Positions 7,908-17,001 are shown, numbered from the stretch's first letter. The stretch: DNA of 64,000 nucleotides from Arthrobacter cupressi (GCF_900099975.1 NZ_FNEI01000015.1:35102-99101), one strand, 5' to 3'. Made by a program: numbers and translations. The notes: generated from the letters alone by a model not told the origin.

Positions 7908-8396
7908 ATGTCCACGCCTGCCGAGGACGATCTCCTCCTCGAACGCCAGCTCTGCTTTGCCCTCACTGTCGCCTCGCGCAGCGTGGTGGGGATCTACAAG
8001 CCCGTCCTGGAACGCATGGGCCTGACCCATCCGCAGTACCTGGTGATGCTTGCCCTCTGGGAGCGCAGTCCGCGGAGCCTCAAGGACATCAGCGACGCCC
8101 TCCTGCACGAACCCGCCACCCTCTCGCCCATCCTGAGGCGCCTGGAAGAGGCGGGCCTGCTCACCCGCGAACGGGTCCCCGGCAACGAGCGCGCCCTCGC
8201 GGTGACCCTGACGAAAGCCGGGGCAGACCTCCGGGAACAGGCCACCGCGGTGCCGGGAACCATCATGGAGCGGCTGGGCCTGAGCCGGGAGGAAGTGGCC
8301 GACCTCCACGCGGCCATGACCGGCCTGATCGCGGCCACCCGGCGGCCGGCCCCGGTCCTGGCTGCACAGCCGGTCCACGCCGCCCAGCCCGGATAA
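7908..8396 (+). CDS. MarR-family transcriptional regulator
   Basis: A 162-residue winged-helix repressor. The recognition region includes LKDISDALLHEPATLSPILRRLEE split near residues 60-84, followed by the wing GLLTRERVPGNERALAVTLT near 87-106. AAGGAGG lies directly before ATG 7908. A palindrome just upstream (7840-7851) is a good operator. Its targets are probably itself and the divergent 74-aa genes, perhaps also the lipoprotein gene that follows after 39 bp. The ligand is unknown. Confidence 0.88.
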   Translation: MSTPAEDDLLLERQLCFALTVASRSVVGIYKPVLERMGLTHPQYLVMLALWERSPRSLKDISDALLHEPATLSPILRRLEEAGLLTRERVPGNERALAVTLTKAGADLREQATAVPGTIMERLGLSREEVADLHAAMTGLIAATRRPAPVLAAQPVHAAQPG

Positions 8397-8435
8397 AGCA
8401 GCCGGGATAAAATGGCAGAAAGCAAGGAGCCCCGC

Positions 8436-9044
8436 ATGCGACCGCGATTCGTCCGCACCGCCCTGGCCCTGGCCGCCGTAGGTGGAACCGTCGTCGGACT
8501 GGCCGCCTGCTCGCCCGGCACCGGCGGTGGCACCCCCACCACTTCCTCCCCTTCAAGCTCGGCGGCCCCCACCAGCACGCCGCCGGACGCGAGCCCCAGC
8601 CCCGGCGTTTCGAGCGGCGGGCTGCTCCCGGACGAGACCGAGTCCCCCGGCACCAAACCGGTACCCGCGCCGCCGTCGGCCGTGCCCACCGGCCCGGGCA
8701 AGGGCGACGTCGAACTCTCGATCCTCATCACGCCGTCCCCCGGTGCCGACCCCACCAGCTACACCCTGGTCTGCCAGGGTGGCGTGCCGTCCGCCGAAAG
8801 CAAGCACCCGGACGCCGCCGCGGCCTGCACCGCCCTGAAGGCCAACCCGGCGCTGCTCACCCGCGTCCCGAGGCCCACCGACCAGAACTGCGACCTGAAG
8901 TACGGCGGCCCGAAGACGGCGCTGGTCAGCGGCGCGGTGGACGGCGTGGGGGTCGAGTCCTCCTACAAGCTCACCGACGGCTGCGAGATCGCGGCCTGGG
9001 ACGCCGCCCAGGCGGTGCTCGGCTCCAGTGGCGTTGGCGAGTAA
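8436..9044 (+). CDS. subtilisin-inhibitor-like (SSI) lipoprotein
   Basis: Secreted protease inhibitor candidate (202 aa). The signal peptide ends in lipobox LAAC (Cys25), then a Ser/Thr/Pro-rich linker to about residue 88. An SSI-like domain follows with all four cysteines (113, 131, 152, 183) and the family patterns HPDAAAAC and DGCEIAAW. Aligning C152-D-L-K-Y with the SSI reactive loop puts Leu154 at P1, which suits subtilisin-like proteases. ATG 8436 is preferred over 8412 because AAGGAG lies before it. A subtilase gene lies 3.6 kb away. Inhibition is inferred. Confidence 0.75.
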   Translation: MRPRFVRTALALAAVGGTVVGLAACSPGTGGGTPTTSSPSSSAAPTSTPPDASPSPGVSSGGLLPDETESPGTKPVPAPPSAVPTGPGKGDVELSILITPSPGADPTSYTLVCQGGVPSAESKHPDAAAACTALKANPALLTRVPRPTDQNCDLKYGGPKTALVSGAVDGVGVESSYKLTDGCEIAAWDAAQAVLGSSGVGE

Positions 9045-9963
9045 GCAGCGGCTGCTCCCGGAAGAGCAATGGCTCCCCCTGGAAGCGGCCCACCACGAGC
9101 GTGTCCGGCGCTACGCGGACCCCTACCTGGAGCGCCGCTCCGCCGGGAAGAAACACCCTGTGGAGGACTTCCTCTTCACCTACTACACCCAGAAACCCGG
9201 CCAGTTGCTGCGCTGGCACCCGGGCGACGGCACCGTGCTGACCGGCCGGCGCGCCGCCGAACGCGTGGACTGGAAGTACTACACCCTGCTCGACGACGCC
9301 GGGCTGGCGGCCGCGGGCCTGCCGGCCGGAAGCACGGCGGTCGCCTTCGACCGCGCCCGCTTCGTGGCCGACCGCGCCGAGGCGCTCCGCTTCGCCGCGA
9401 TCATCCTGTCCGGGACCACGGCCCGCCCGGCCCAGTTCGCCTGCTTCGGGCTGCACGAATGGGCCATGGTCTACCGGCAGGACAAGTTCGACCTCCGCCA
9501 CGAATACCTCACCCTGCGGCTGGGCTCGGAGGGAACGGATGCCGTGGTGGAAGAGAACCGCATCCGTTGCTCCCATTTCGACGCCTTCCGTTTCTACACT
9601 CCGGACGCCGTGCCGCTGAACGAAATCACGCCCACCCGCGAAAACCAGCGCTTCATGGAGCAGGCCGGCTGCCTGCACGCCAACATGGACCTCTACAAGT
9701 GGGCGTACAAGCTGGCGCCCGCGTTGCCCAGCGAACTGGTGATGGACTGCTTCGAGCTGTCCTGGCGGATCCGGGCCATGGACATGCAGGCTTCCCCGTA
9801 CGAACTCAGCGAGTGGGGCTACCCGGCCATCCGGATCGAGACGCCGGAGGGCAAGAACGAGTACGTTGGGCAGCAACGGGCCTTCGCCGCGGAGGCCCAG
9901 GAGCTGCGCGGCAGGCTCCTGGAGGAGATCCGGCCACTGCTGGAGCTGCTCGGAGCCACCTAA
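9028..9963 (+). CDS. conserved actinobacterial protein (often labelled 3-methyladenine DNA glycosylase)
   Basis: A 311-residue soluble protein. I recognise the family from its KHPVEDFLFTYY motif (residues 43-54) and RWHPG (66-70). Databases often call it 3-methyladenine DNA glycosylase, but I see no helix-hairpin-helix or glycosylase motif, so the function should be treated as unknown. Conserved-looking blocks include CFGLHEWAMVYR near 147-158 and QAGCLHANMDLYKWAYKL near 211-228, with His and Cys residues that could bind metal. GTG at 9028 overlaps the SSI gene by 17 bp, which suggests an operon of 8436-10351. Confidence 0.75.
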   Translation: MALASKQRLLPEEQWLPLEAAHHERVRRYADPYLERRSAGKKHPVEDFLFTYYTQKPGQLLRWHPGDGTVLTGRRAAERVDWKYYTLLDDAGLAAAGLPAGSTAVAFDRARFVADRAEALRFAAIILSGTTARPAQFACFGLHEWAMVYRQDKFDLRHEYLTLRLGSEGTDAVVEENRIRCSHFDAFRFYTPDAVPLNEITPTRENQRFMEQAGCLHANMDLYKWAYKLAPALPSELVMDCFELSWRIRAMDMQASPYELSEWGYPAIRIETPEGKNEYVGQQRAFAAEAQELRGRLLEEIRPLLELLGAT

Positions 9964-9991
9964 CGACCGAACACGCCTGAAGGGGAGAACA

Positions 9992-10351
9992 ATGGGCCAG
10001 TACGACGTCGACCTGACCGTGACGCTGCTCGAGTCGCCGGGCGCCCCGGAACGGGAGTTCGTGCTGCTCGCGTCCGGCGGCGAACCGGCCGATGGCTCCA
10101 CGGTGCCGGACCCGCTGGCGGCGCTTGCCGCCGTCGAGCAGTACGGGGAGGAGATCTTCTTCCCGGTGCCGCGACCGGACCGGCGCTGCACCCAGCAGTA
10201 CGGCGGGCCGCAGACGGCCACGGTGACCGGCAGCTTCCGCGGCCGCCAGGTGCGCTGCCGTTTCAGCCGCACGGACGGCTGCGAGATCGCGAAGTGGCGC
10301 AGCATGGCTCCGCTGCTGGGCGGCGTGCCAGGGTCGACCGGCGCCATCTAG
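9992..10351 (+). CDS. SSI-like domain protein without signal peptide
   Basis: A 119-residue paralogue of the SSI lipoprotein two genes upstream. It keeps the C-terminal half: PVPRPDRRCTQQYGGPQTAT near 58-77 and SRTDGCEIAKW near 92-102, with the Cys66-Cys97 disulfide pair. The first pair is lost (Ala/Ser and Leu at those positions). No signal peptide is visible, so it is probably cytoplasmic. The P1 position would be Gln68. AGGGGAG precedes ATG 9992. It may have a new role or be a decaying duplicate; it ends 13 bp from the converging EF-G2 gene. Confidence 0.65.
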   Translation: MGQYDVDLTVTLLESPGAPEREFVLLASGGEPADGSTVPDPLAALAAVEQYGEEIFFPVPRPDRRCTQQYGGPQTATVTGSFRGRQVRCRFSRTDGCEIAKWRSMAPLLGGVPGSTGAI

Positions 10352-10364
10352 GCGCACAGCCCGC

Positions 10365-12491
10365 TTAGGGCACGGGCTCGTGCCGCAGGTAGCTGCGCCG
10401 GAAGCTGCCGCCGCCCGCCGTCAGGGCCCGTAGTTCGAGGGCGTAGCGGAGCAGTTCCTGGTCCGGGACTTCGGCCGTGATCTCGGTGTTCCCTTCCCCT
10501 GACGAGGTTCCTGTCATCCGGCCGCGGCGCGCTGAGAGGTCGCTCATCACGGCGCCCACGTAGTCGTCGGGAACCCGGATGACCACGGACGAGACCGGTT
10601 CGAGCAGCTGGATGCGCCCGGCCGCGGCGGCTTCGCGCAGGGCCAGGGCCCCGGCGGCCTGGAAAGCGGCGTCGGAGGAGTCCACGCTGTGGGTCTTGCC
10701 GCCGTGCAGGATGACGCGGATGTCCACCACCGGGAAGCCCTCGGCCACGCCCTTCTGCATCTGCGCCCGCACGCCCTTCTCCACCGAGGTGATGAACGGC
10801 CCCGGGATCACGCCGCCCACCACCTTGTCCACGAATTCGAACCCGGCCCCGCGTTCGAGGGGCTCGACGTCGAGGTCGCAGATGGCGAACTGGCCGTGCC
10901 CGCCCGACTGCTTCACGTAGCGTCCATGACCACTGGCGGGGACCGCGAAGGTTTCCCGCAGCGGGGTGATGACGTCCACGGTCTGCAGCTTCACGCCCTG
11001 CTCCCGCAGCCGGTCCAGCACGACATCGGCGTGCGCCTGCCCGGTGCACCACAGCACCAACTGGTGGGTTTCGGGGTTGCGTTCCACCCGCAGTGCCGGA
11101 TCCCCGGCCGCCACCTTCGCCAGCCCCTTGGCGAGCGCGTCCTCGTCGCTGCGCGCCGCGGCTTCGACGGCCAAAGGCAGCAGGGGCTCGGGCATGTCCC
11201 AGACCCTGATCAGCAGGGGATCGTCCTTGGCGGACACGGTGTCCCCCGTTTCCGCGCTGGCCACCTTGCTCAGGGCGCAGATGTCGCCAGCCACGGCGAA
11301 CGGGACGGCCCGCAGCGCGGGGCCCCAGGGCGAATAGAGGTGGCTGGCCCGTTCATCGGCGTCGTGGTCCGGGTGGCCGCGTTCGGACAATCCCCTGCCA
11401 CCCACGTGCACGGCAATGTCCTCCCGCAAAGTCCCGGAGAAGACCCGCACCACGCAGACCTTGCCCAGGAAGGAGTCGACGCTGGTTTTGATGACCTCGG
11501 CAAGCAGTGGACCCCCGGGGTCGCAGGCCAGCCGTTTGTGCGGGCTGCCGTCCAGTCCGGTCGCCTCCGGAACCTCATGTTCCAGGGGCGAGGGGAAGGC
11601 CTTGCGCAACAGCTCCAGCAGCTCCGCCAGGCCGAGCCCGGTTCCGGCGGACACGGCGAGCACCGGGAAGAAGGAGCCGCGGGCGACGGCGGTTTCCAGA
11701 TCCGCCAGCAGGGTGTCCAGGGCAATCTCCTCGCCGCCGAGGTAGCGGTCCATGAGGGTCTCGTCCTCGCTTTCGGCGATCACTCCTTCGATCAGTTCGG
11801 CGCGGGCGCCCTCGACGGCGGCGAGTTCCGCGGCGTCCGCCGGCCGCGTTGGCGGCTGCCCGCCGTCGTCGGTGGTTCCGGATACGGTTCCGGCCAGCAG
11901 GTCCAGCAACCCGGTGATCTCGCCGCCCTTCCTGACGGGCACCTGCAGCGGCAGCACCGACTCGCCGAACGCGTCCCGGCAGGCCGCGACGGCGGCGTCG
12001 TAATCGGCGCGCGGGTGGTCCAGGCGGCTGATCGCCACGGCCCGCGGGGTCCCGGTCCGCTCGCACTCCTGCCACAGGGCCACCGTGGAGGCTTCGACGC
12101 GGTCGACCGCTGACACCACGAACAGGGCCGAATCCGCCGCGCGCAGGCCCGCCCGCAGGTCGCCTGTGAAGTCCGCGTACCCGGGGGTGTCGATCAGGTT
12201 CACCTTTACTCCGTCCAGGAGGAGCGGCACCACGGACAACCCCACGGAGCGTTGCTGGTGGACGGCGGCGGGGTCGGAGTCGCTGACCGTGGTGCCGTCC
12301 ACGATCGAACCCATCCGGGAGATCACGCCGGTGGCAGCCAGGAGCGCTTCCACGAGCATGGTCTTGCCCGCCCCCGAGTGCCCCACGAGGGCGATGTTGC
12401 GGATCATGCCGGGCTGCTCGACGGCCAGGCCGGCCCCGCCTTCATTCCGCCGGGTCTCTTTGCTTTGTCCGCTTGCACTCTTTACCGACAT
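10365..12491 (-). CDS. elongation factor G-like protein (EF-G2)
   Basis: A 708-residue EF-G paralogue typical of actinobacteria (FusA2/EF-G2). Domain order is GTPase, beta-barrel, then EF-G domains III-V. G1 is GHSGAGKT (37-44). The switch II motif reads DTPGYADF (101-108) where translocating EF-G has DTPGHVDF, so the catalytic His is Tyr105. The G4 motif is SRLD (155-158) in place of NKMD. These changes argue for a protein that binds GTP differently and does not replace the main EF-G; mycobacterial EF-G2 is reported to lack translocation activity. Its cellular role is unknown. Confidence 0.88.
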   Translation of the reverse strand: MSVKSASGQSKETRRNEGGAGLAVEQPGMIRNIALVGHSGAGKTMLVEALLAATGVISRMGSIVDGTTVSDSDPAAVHQQRSVGLSVVPLLLDGVKVNLIDTPGYADFTGDLRAGLRAADSALFVVSAVDRVEASTVALWQECERTGTPRAVAISRLDHPRADYDAAVAACRDAFGESVLPLQVPVRKGGEITGLLDLLAGTVSGTTDDGGQPPTRPADAAELAAVEGARAELIEGVIAESEDETLMDRYLGGEEIALDTLLADLETAVARGSFFPVLAVSAGTGLGLAELLELLRKAFPSPLEHEVPEATGLDGSPHKRLACDPGGPLLAEVIKTSVDSFLGKVCVVRVFSGTLREDIAVHVGGRGLSERGHPDHDADERASHLYSPWGPALRAVPFAVAGDICALSKVASAETGDTVSAKDDPLLIRVWDMPEPLLPLAVEAAARSDEDALAKGLAKVAAGDPALRVERNPETHQLVLWCTGQAHADVVLDRLREQGVKLQTVDVITPLRETFAVPASGHGRYVKQSGGHGQFAICDLDVEPLERGAGFEFVDKVVGGVIPGPFITSVEKGVRAQMQKGVAEGFPVVDIRVILHGGKTHSVDSSDAAFQAAGALALREAAAAGRIQLLEPVSSVVIRVPDDYVGAVMSDLSARRGRMTGTSSGEGNTEITAEVPDQELLRYALELRALTAGGGSFRRSYLRHEPVP

Positions 12492-12623
12492 GGGGACCTC
12501 CTGGAAAAAGCTGCCGCCGGGCGTTTACACCGATTCGACACCCGGCGGGCACCTTGCGGCAAGAGCATGTGGCGCACGATGTGCATGAGGTTCCGTTCGA
12601 GGGCTCCCCGGGCCGGGCACGGA

Positions 12624-12661
12624 AAAAGCTGCGGCCTGCGGGATCTCCGCCGGCCGCAGCC
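12624..12661 (-). terminator. rho-independent terminator of the subtilase gene
   Basis: Stem GCTGCGGCC / GGCCGCAGC (12629-12637 with 12653-12661), followed on the minus strand by five T (12624-12628). It lies 24 bp after the subtilase stop, a textbook intrinsic terminator. Confidence 0.8.
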
Positions 12662-12684
12662 CTCTTGTTATCCGGGAAAGGTGG

Positions 12685-15600
12685 TCAGCCCGCGTTGTCC
12701 GGGAGCACGCGTTCCCCGACCTGCAGCTTCTCCCCGGCTGGGGCACCGCCCAGCTGCTGTTCGGGGGCAACCGCCACCGCGCCGTCGGCCGCGATGATCA
12801 CGGAAACGAAGGTCGGCGAGCTGGTGCCCTCGAAGCTCAGGCGGCCGATGTAGGAGCCCGGCTCCAGGCCCGTCCAGGCCAGGGTGATCTGGCCCTTCTT
12901 GCCGTTCTTGAGCTTGATCGGGTTCGGCGTCACCGTGGCGTTGCCTTCGTTGCTGCCCAGGATGGCGGCATCGACGCTGGCCTTGGTGGGCCGGTTGTCC
13001 GGGCTCGCGAACAGGTTGGCCAGGACGGTGTAGGTGCCGGCTTCCGGGTTCTCGATCGAGAGGGATTCGCTGGCACTCGCGGTGGCGGCACTGAGCAGTT
13101 CGCCGGACGGCGTGAAGACGTACAGGTCGAAGTCCGCTTGAGCGTCGGCGGAGATCACGGAGAACTTCGCCAGCGCGGCGCCCTCGGCAACCTCAGCGTC
13201 CACGAGGACGTTGGAGTCGTCGTTGGCGAACGCTGCCGGGCCCGGCACCAGCTCGGTGGCCGTGGAGTTCGCCTTGGACAGGCCGTCCAGGGTGACGGCG
13301 GTGGCCGAATCCGTGCCGGAAAGGATGCTGATGGCGGCCGATCCGTCCGCCTGGTCCGAGGTGAAGGAGAGGTCCCTGCCGGCGATCACCGACTGGGGAC
13401 GGACCGCCACCGGGGAAACCACCGACTTGCCGGCGCCCTCCCATTTCAGGGAACCCATCGCGAACTTGGCCAGGGCGACGTTCTTGTTCTCGAAGGTGAC
13501 CTTGAAGGACTTCTTCTGCCCGGCGGCGTCGAAGCTCAGCACGGACGGCGTGATCTTGACGTTGATGCCCGGGACGCTGGCGCTGGCCCGGTACACGCCC
13601 GGGGTGAGCGCGGTCAGGGTGCGGGTGACGGTGATCTTGCCGGCCAGGTTGCCCAGGGCGAAGGACGGAACGTTCATGTTCCGCGCTTCGGTGCTCCCGA
13701 GGCCCGGGATGCCCAGGTCCACGCCGGTGCCCTGGATGAACTTCAGGTAATCCTCCGTGGAGGCGTCGTAGACCAGGCCCGGATCCAGGACCCGGGCAGC
13801 ATCGATGTGGCCCGCGCCGGTGGCGAAGACATCGGTGTTCTTGCTGCCGTCGGCGTTGACCACGTCCGAGGCGGTGGTCATCATGGCCGATTTCACCGTG
13901 GCCGGGGACCACGTGGGGTTCTTGGCCAGGATGAGGGCGCCGAAGCCTGCGATGTGCGGGGAAGCCATCGAGGTGCCGGAGAGGAACCCGAAGCTGTCCC
14001 CGCCGGTGCCGATCGGCGAGACGCCGGCCAGTACGGCCACGCCCGGGGCGGCGACGTCCGGCTTCAGCAGGTCCGAATCGCTGGCGGCGAGCGGGCCGCG
14101 GGAGGAGAACCCGGCGATCTGCGGCTGCGCCTCAAGGGGCAGGCCGGTGGTGTCGTGGTCGATCAGGGAAACGGTGAGCGCGGGGTTCGCCGCCACCTTC
14201 TGCTTGATTTCGCCGGTGGCCGGCGGGTTCACGTGGACGGTGGGGACGGAGTGCTTGTCCGTGTCCAAGGAGGAGCTGGCGAGGTTCACCAGGATCATGC
14301 CCACGCCGCCGCCGCGCTTGACCTCGGCGCTCTTGGCCACGCGGTCCACCACGCCGCGGTCGCAGACCACCACCTTGCCGGCGATCGCCGCCGGATCCAG
14401 CGAACCGGGCGCGCAGATGGCTGCGTTGCCCGTGCCGGAGGCCGCGTTGGCGGAAAGGACCACGCCGGCGTCGTGCACTTCGGCGTTCATGATGCTGGCG
14501 CCGCGGTACTTGCTGCCGTCGGAGAACTCCACTGTCCCCTGCAGTTCCTGGGAGAAGCTGCTGGCGGCCACCGTGGTCAGCCAGGGTGCGCCGTGGTTGA
14601 CGGTTCCGGCGGTGGGGCCGGAGTTGCCGGCGGACACGGCCACGAAGATGCCCGCGGAGGCGGCGGAGAGGAAGGCCAGGGACACCGGATCGGTGGTGGT
14701 GTCGGTGGAGCCGGAGATGGAGTAGTTCAGGACGTCCACGCCGTCGGCGATGGCCTGGTCGATCGCGTCCACGGAGGCTGATCCGTAGCAGCCGCCGGTG
14801 TTGGGGTCATCGTCTTCCCAGCACACCTTGTAGATGGAGAGCTTGGCCGCCGGAGCCACGCCGCTGGTGATGCCGAAGCTGCGCCCATCCACGGTGGCTT
14901 CGACGTCGGAGTTGCCGGCCGCGGTGCTGGCGGTGTGGGTGCCGTGGCTGTCCACGTCTACCGGGGAAATGCGCTCCTGTGGTGCGCGGTGCTCCTCAGG
15001 GACGGTTTCGAGGAAGGCATCGGCGAAGTAGTGGGCGCTGAGGACCTTGGAATTGCACGCGGTGCCGTCAAAGTCCTGGCCGGTCTGGCATTCGCCAACG
15101 AAGGTGTCGCCGTCGGCCTTCAGCATGGCGATCTTGCCGTCGGCAGTGCGGTACGGGACGCCCACCTGGGGGTTGCCGCTGAGGGGCTGGACCGGCTCAC
15201 CGGTGAAGAAAGCGCTCGACGGCGTGTAGCCGGTATCGATCACACCCACCACGGTGCCGGCACCGGCGTTGGCCTTGCCGCCGAAGCGGGTCTCCCAGAG
15301 ACCGCCCGGGCCACTGAGCTTCAGGAAGTCGGTAGTGGAGTAGTCCGGCGAACGCTGCGTGTCCGGGGCAACCAGGAGGACCTTCGGGTTCTTGGCGAGG
15401 TTGACGGCCTGCTCCGCCGTGAGGTTGGCGCTGAAGCCGTTGAGCGCCGCGGTGAAGTCCCGCTTGATGCTGACGTTCTCCCGGGCGGCCACTTCGCGCT
15501 GCTGCTGCTGGAGGTGGGACTGGTAGCGCTGGACTTCGTTCCTGCGCACATCCAGCTTCTTGCCCGCTTGCGGCTTGGTGGCCGCATAGCCCGGGGTGCC

Positions 15601-15831
15601 GCCGTCGTAGGTGGCCGCGGGCTTTTCCGCGAGCACCACAATGTAGCGTCCGTCTTTGTACGCCTGGGGATCAAGGGTCTTCTTGATCGCGGCGGTGGTA
15701 CTCCCCTGTGCCGGGGCGGCCTGCGCCGGTGCCAGCGCCATGGACGACAGCAGCACCGGTACGCCCACGGCCAGTGCCGCAGCTCTTCGAAGGCCCCCGC
15801 TTCCGACGAAGCTCTTTCCTCTTGATTTCAC
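12685..15831 (-). CDS. secreted S8 subtilisin-like serine protease
   Basis: Large extracellular protease (1048 aa). It has a signal peptide ending near AQAA, an I9-type propeptide (residues 60-155), and an S8 catalytic domain with Asp199 (VIDTG), His296 (SHGTH), oxyanion Asn403 (SAGNSG) and Ser621 (GTSMASPH). A PA-type insert lies at about 450-560, followed by a Fn3-like region and C-terminal beta-rich domains. GTG 15831 is preferred over 15843 because AGAAAGG abuts the latter. The protein is rich in Ala and Gly and has no sortase motif. SSI-like inhibitor genes lie 2.3-4.2 kb from its 3' end, a possible functional pairing. Confidence 0.92.
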   Translation of the reverse strand: MKSRGKSFVGSGGLRRAAALAVGVPVLLSSMALAPAQAAPAQGSTTAAIKKTLDPQAYKDGRYIVVLAEKPAATYDGGTPGYAATKPQAGKKLDVRRNEVQRYQSHLQQQQREVAARENVSIKRDFTAALNGFSANLTAEQAVNLAKNPKVLLVAPDTQRSPDYSTTDFLKLSGPGGLWETRFGGKANAGAGTVVGVIDTGYTPSSAFFTGEPVQPLSGNPQVGVPYRTADGKIAMLKADGDTFVGECQTGQDFDGTACNSKVLSAHYFADAFLETVPEEHRAPQERISPVDVDSHGTHTASTAAGNSDVEATVDGRSFGITSGVAPAAKLSIYKVCWEDDDPNTGGCYGSASVDAIDQAIADGVDVLNYSISGSTDTTTDPVSLAFLSAASAGIFVAVSAGNSGPTAGTVNHGAPWLTTVAASSFSQELQGTVEFSDGSKYRGASIMNAEVHDAGVVLSANAASGTGNAAICAPGSLDPAAIAGKVVVCDRGVVDRVAKSAEVKRGGGVGMILVNLASSSLDTDKHSVPTVHVNPPATGEIKQKVAANPALTVSLIDHDTTGLPLEAQPQIAGFSSRGPLAASDSDLLKPDVAAPGVAVLAGVSPIGTGGDSFGFLSGTSMASPHIAGFGALILAKNPTWSPATVKSAMMTTASDVVNADGSKNTDVFATGAGHIDAARVLDPGLVYDASTEDYLKFIQGTGVDLGIPGLGSTEARNMNVPSFALGNLAGKITVTRTLTALTPGVYRASASVPGINVKITPSVLSFDAAGQKKSFKVTFENKNVALAKFAMGSLKWEGAGKSVVSPVAVRPQSVIAGRDLSFTSDQADGSAAISILSGTDSATAVTLDGLSKANSTATELVPGPAAFANDDSNVLVDAEVAEGAALAKFSVISADAQADFDLYVFTPSGELLSAATASASESLSIENPEAGTYTVLANLFASPDNRPTKASVDAAILGSNEGNATVTPNPIKLKNGKKGQITLAWTGLEPGSYIGRLSFEGTSSPTFVSVIIAADGAVAVAPEQQLGGAPAGEKLQVGERVLPDNAG

Positions 15832-15915
15832 GAGTGATTGCACCTTTCTACAGGCGATCCGCGCGGTCGCACCGGATCAATCAACTGGGAATGCTGCCAA
15901 CTTGGAATGCCGCCG

Positions 15916-15936
15916 GGTTGACAGTTTTTGACAACC
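15916..15936. promoter_or_regulatory. repeat in the subtilase promoter region
   Basis: On the minus strand two TGTCAA units lie ten bases apart, enclosed in a GGTTG/CAACC inverted repeat, 85 bp before the subtilase start. It could be a regulator site or a -35 region; no -10 was assigned with confidence. Confidence 0.3.
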
Positions 15937-16074
15937 GCTCGGAAGCAATCGCTTCATACAGTACAGAGCGAGAGCTGAATATGACATAGGGCACAAAGTC
16001 TGATTTCACGCTTGTCACACGGCGGCCCGGCACATGGATCCGGAGCAAGGGATCCGGCACAGGAACCCAGGCAC

Positions 16075-16112
16075 GGAAAAGGGCACGCTCCGAATGGAGC
16101 GTGCCCTTTTCC
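16075..16112. terminator. bidirectional terminator hairpin
   Basis: Seventeen-bp perfect stem GGAAAAGGGCACGCTCC (16075-16091) and its complement (16096-16112) around loop GAAT. The A/T-rich outer end supplies a T-run in both directions. It lies 14 bp after the DUF1540 stop. Confidence 0.8.
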
Positions 16113-16126
16113 GGCTTTGTGGTGTG

Positions 16127-16417
16127 TCAGGCGTGTTCGTATGTGAGGCAGTCCGCCGCTTCGGCGCCCGGACCGACCCTCACGTCATGCGCCTCGCACA
16201 TGAGGTGGTTGTTGTGGATGCATTCGCTGCGCTGACAGGCACCGACGTGGGCCAGAACCTTGGGAAGGCCGCCCATGGCCGTGGTGTCGATGAACGTGGC
16301 GCACGAGGCGTGGTCCGCCGTGCCGCCAATGGTGATTCCGTACGCGGTACAACCGTCATGGTTGAATCCGCAGCTGCCAACGCTGCAGGCGGAGACTTCG
16401 GCAACGTGTTCGGTCAT
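16127..16417 (-). CDS. DUF1540 cysteine-rich protein
   Basis: A 96-residue protein with two DUF1540 repeats: CSVGSCGFNHDGCTAYGI near residues 9-26, and CQRSECIHNNHLMCEAHDV near 61-79, each spaced for metal binding. Further Cys residues occur at HASC and ADC. ATG 16417 is chosen because AGGAGGAACC precedes it; longer in-frame starts lack this. The family is probably zinc binding and of unknown function; Micrococcaceae copies are common as single genes. No signal peptide is seen. Confidence 0.85.
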   Translation of the reverse strand: MTEHVAEVSACSVGSCGFNHDGCTAYGITIGGTADHASCATFIDTTAMGGLPKVLAHVGACQRSECIHNNHLMCEAHDVRVGPGAEAADCLTYEHA

Positions 16418-16541
16418 GGTTCCTCCTGGCTCGGTCCTCGAAAATCCGGTTGTCGGTTCAGCGGGAAATGACCCGGCATGGAACCAAACTACGCCCGATT
16501 TCCGGACTTTAACCCGCAGGATTAGCGCATTTGTACGTTCG

Positions 16542-16748
16542 CTATTCAGCCACGGAGGCGGGCGGCTGGGCGGCTCCGCGCAGGGCCGCGCTGATCCTTG
16601 CCCGGGCGGCCGCATCGAGCACCGCAACGCTGTGGTTTTCACGCGCCGCTCGGTCCAGCTTGATCTTCTGGACCACCATCCTGCCGAGGCCTGCGAACAC
16701 CGCCGCGGCCACCACCGGCAACACCATGGACTTCACGTTCCCTGCCAT
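16542..16748 (-). CDS. small membrane protein, unknown
   Basis: A 68-residue reading frame with one hydrophobic segment (about residues 5-26, SMVLPVVAAAVFAGLGRMVV) followed by a charged, Ala-rich tail. It fits a single-span small membrane protein. No clear ribosome binding site and no recognised family. It lies between DUF1540 and the purS leader on the opposite strand. Possibly not real. Confidence 0.45.
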   Translation of the reverse strand: MAGNVKSMVLPVVAAAVFAGLGRMVVQKIKLDRAARENHSVAVLDAAARARISAALRGAAQPPASVAE

Positions 16749-17001
16749 GCGGCCATGCTAACCCCTGGGTTCCCCGCGCGGCGGAGGTGCCCGGCCTCAC
16801 GCAAATAGGGTATGGGCCTTCTGGCCGGTAGAATGGGCGTGCAAGCTCGCGGAGCGCCCCTTATCCGTAAGACGCTGCACCAAACACCGTCGCCGGACAC
16901 CCCTCCTGGACGCTGTTTGTGCGCGGTTCGGCGTGAGACGGCACCACTCCGCGGCAGCCTTTGACAAGGTTAAACCAACGCTCACGCACAGGAGTTACCG
17001 G

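Noticed and set aside
10689..12113. 474-codon plus frame opposite EF-G2
   Set aside because: Shadow of the conserved EF-G2 frame; no motif.
13138..14781. 547-codon open frame opposite the subtilase
   Set aside because: Low-complexity Gly/Val/His composition with no motifs; the catalytic residues on the other strand show which frame is real.
16749..17001. Purine riboswitch or tRNA in the purS leader
   Set aside because: I could not find the conserved three-way junction core or any cloverleaf; only a leader with a possible TAGAAT -10 element.
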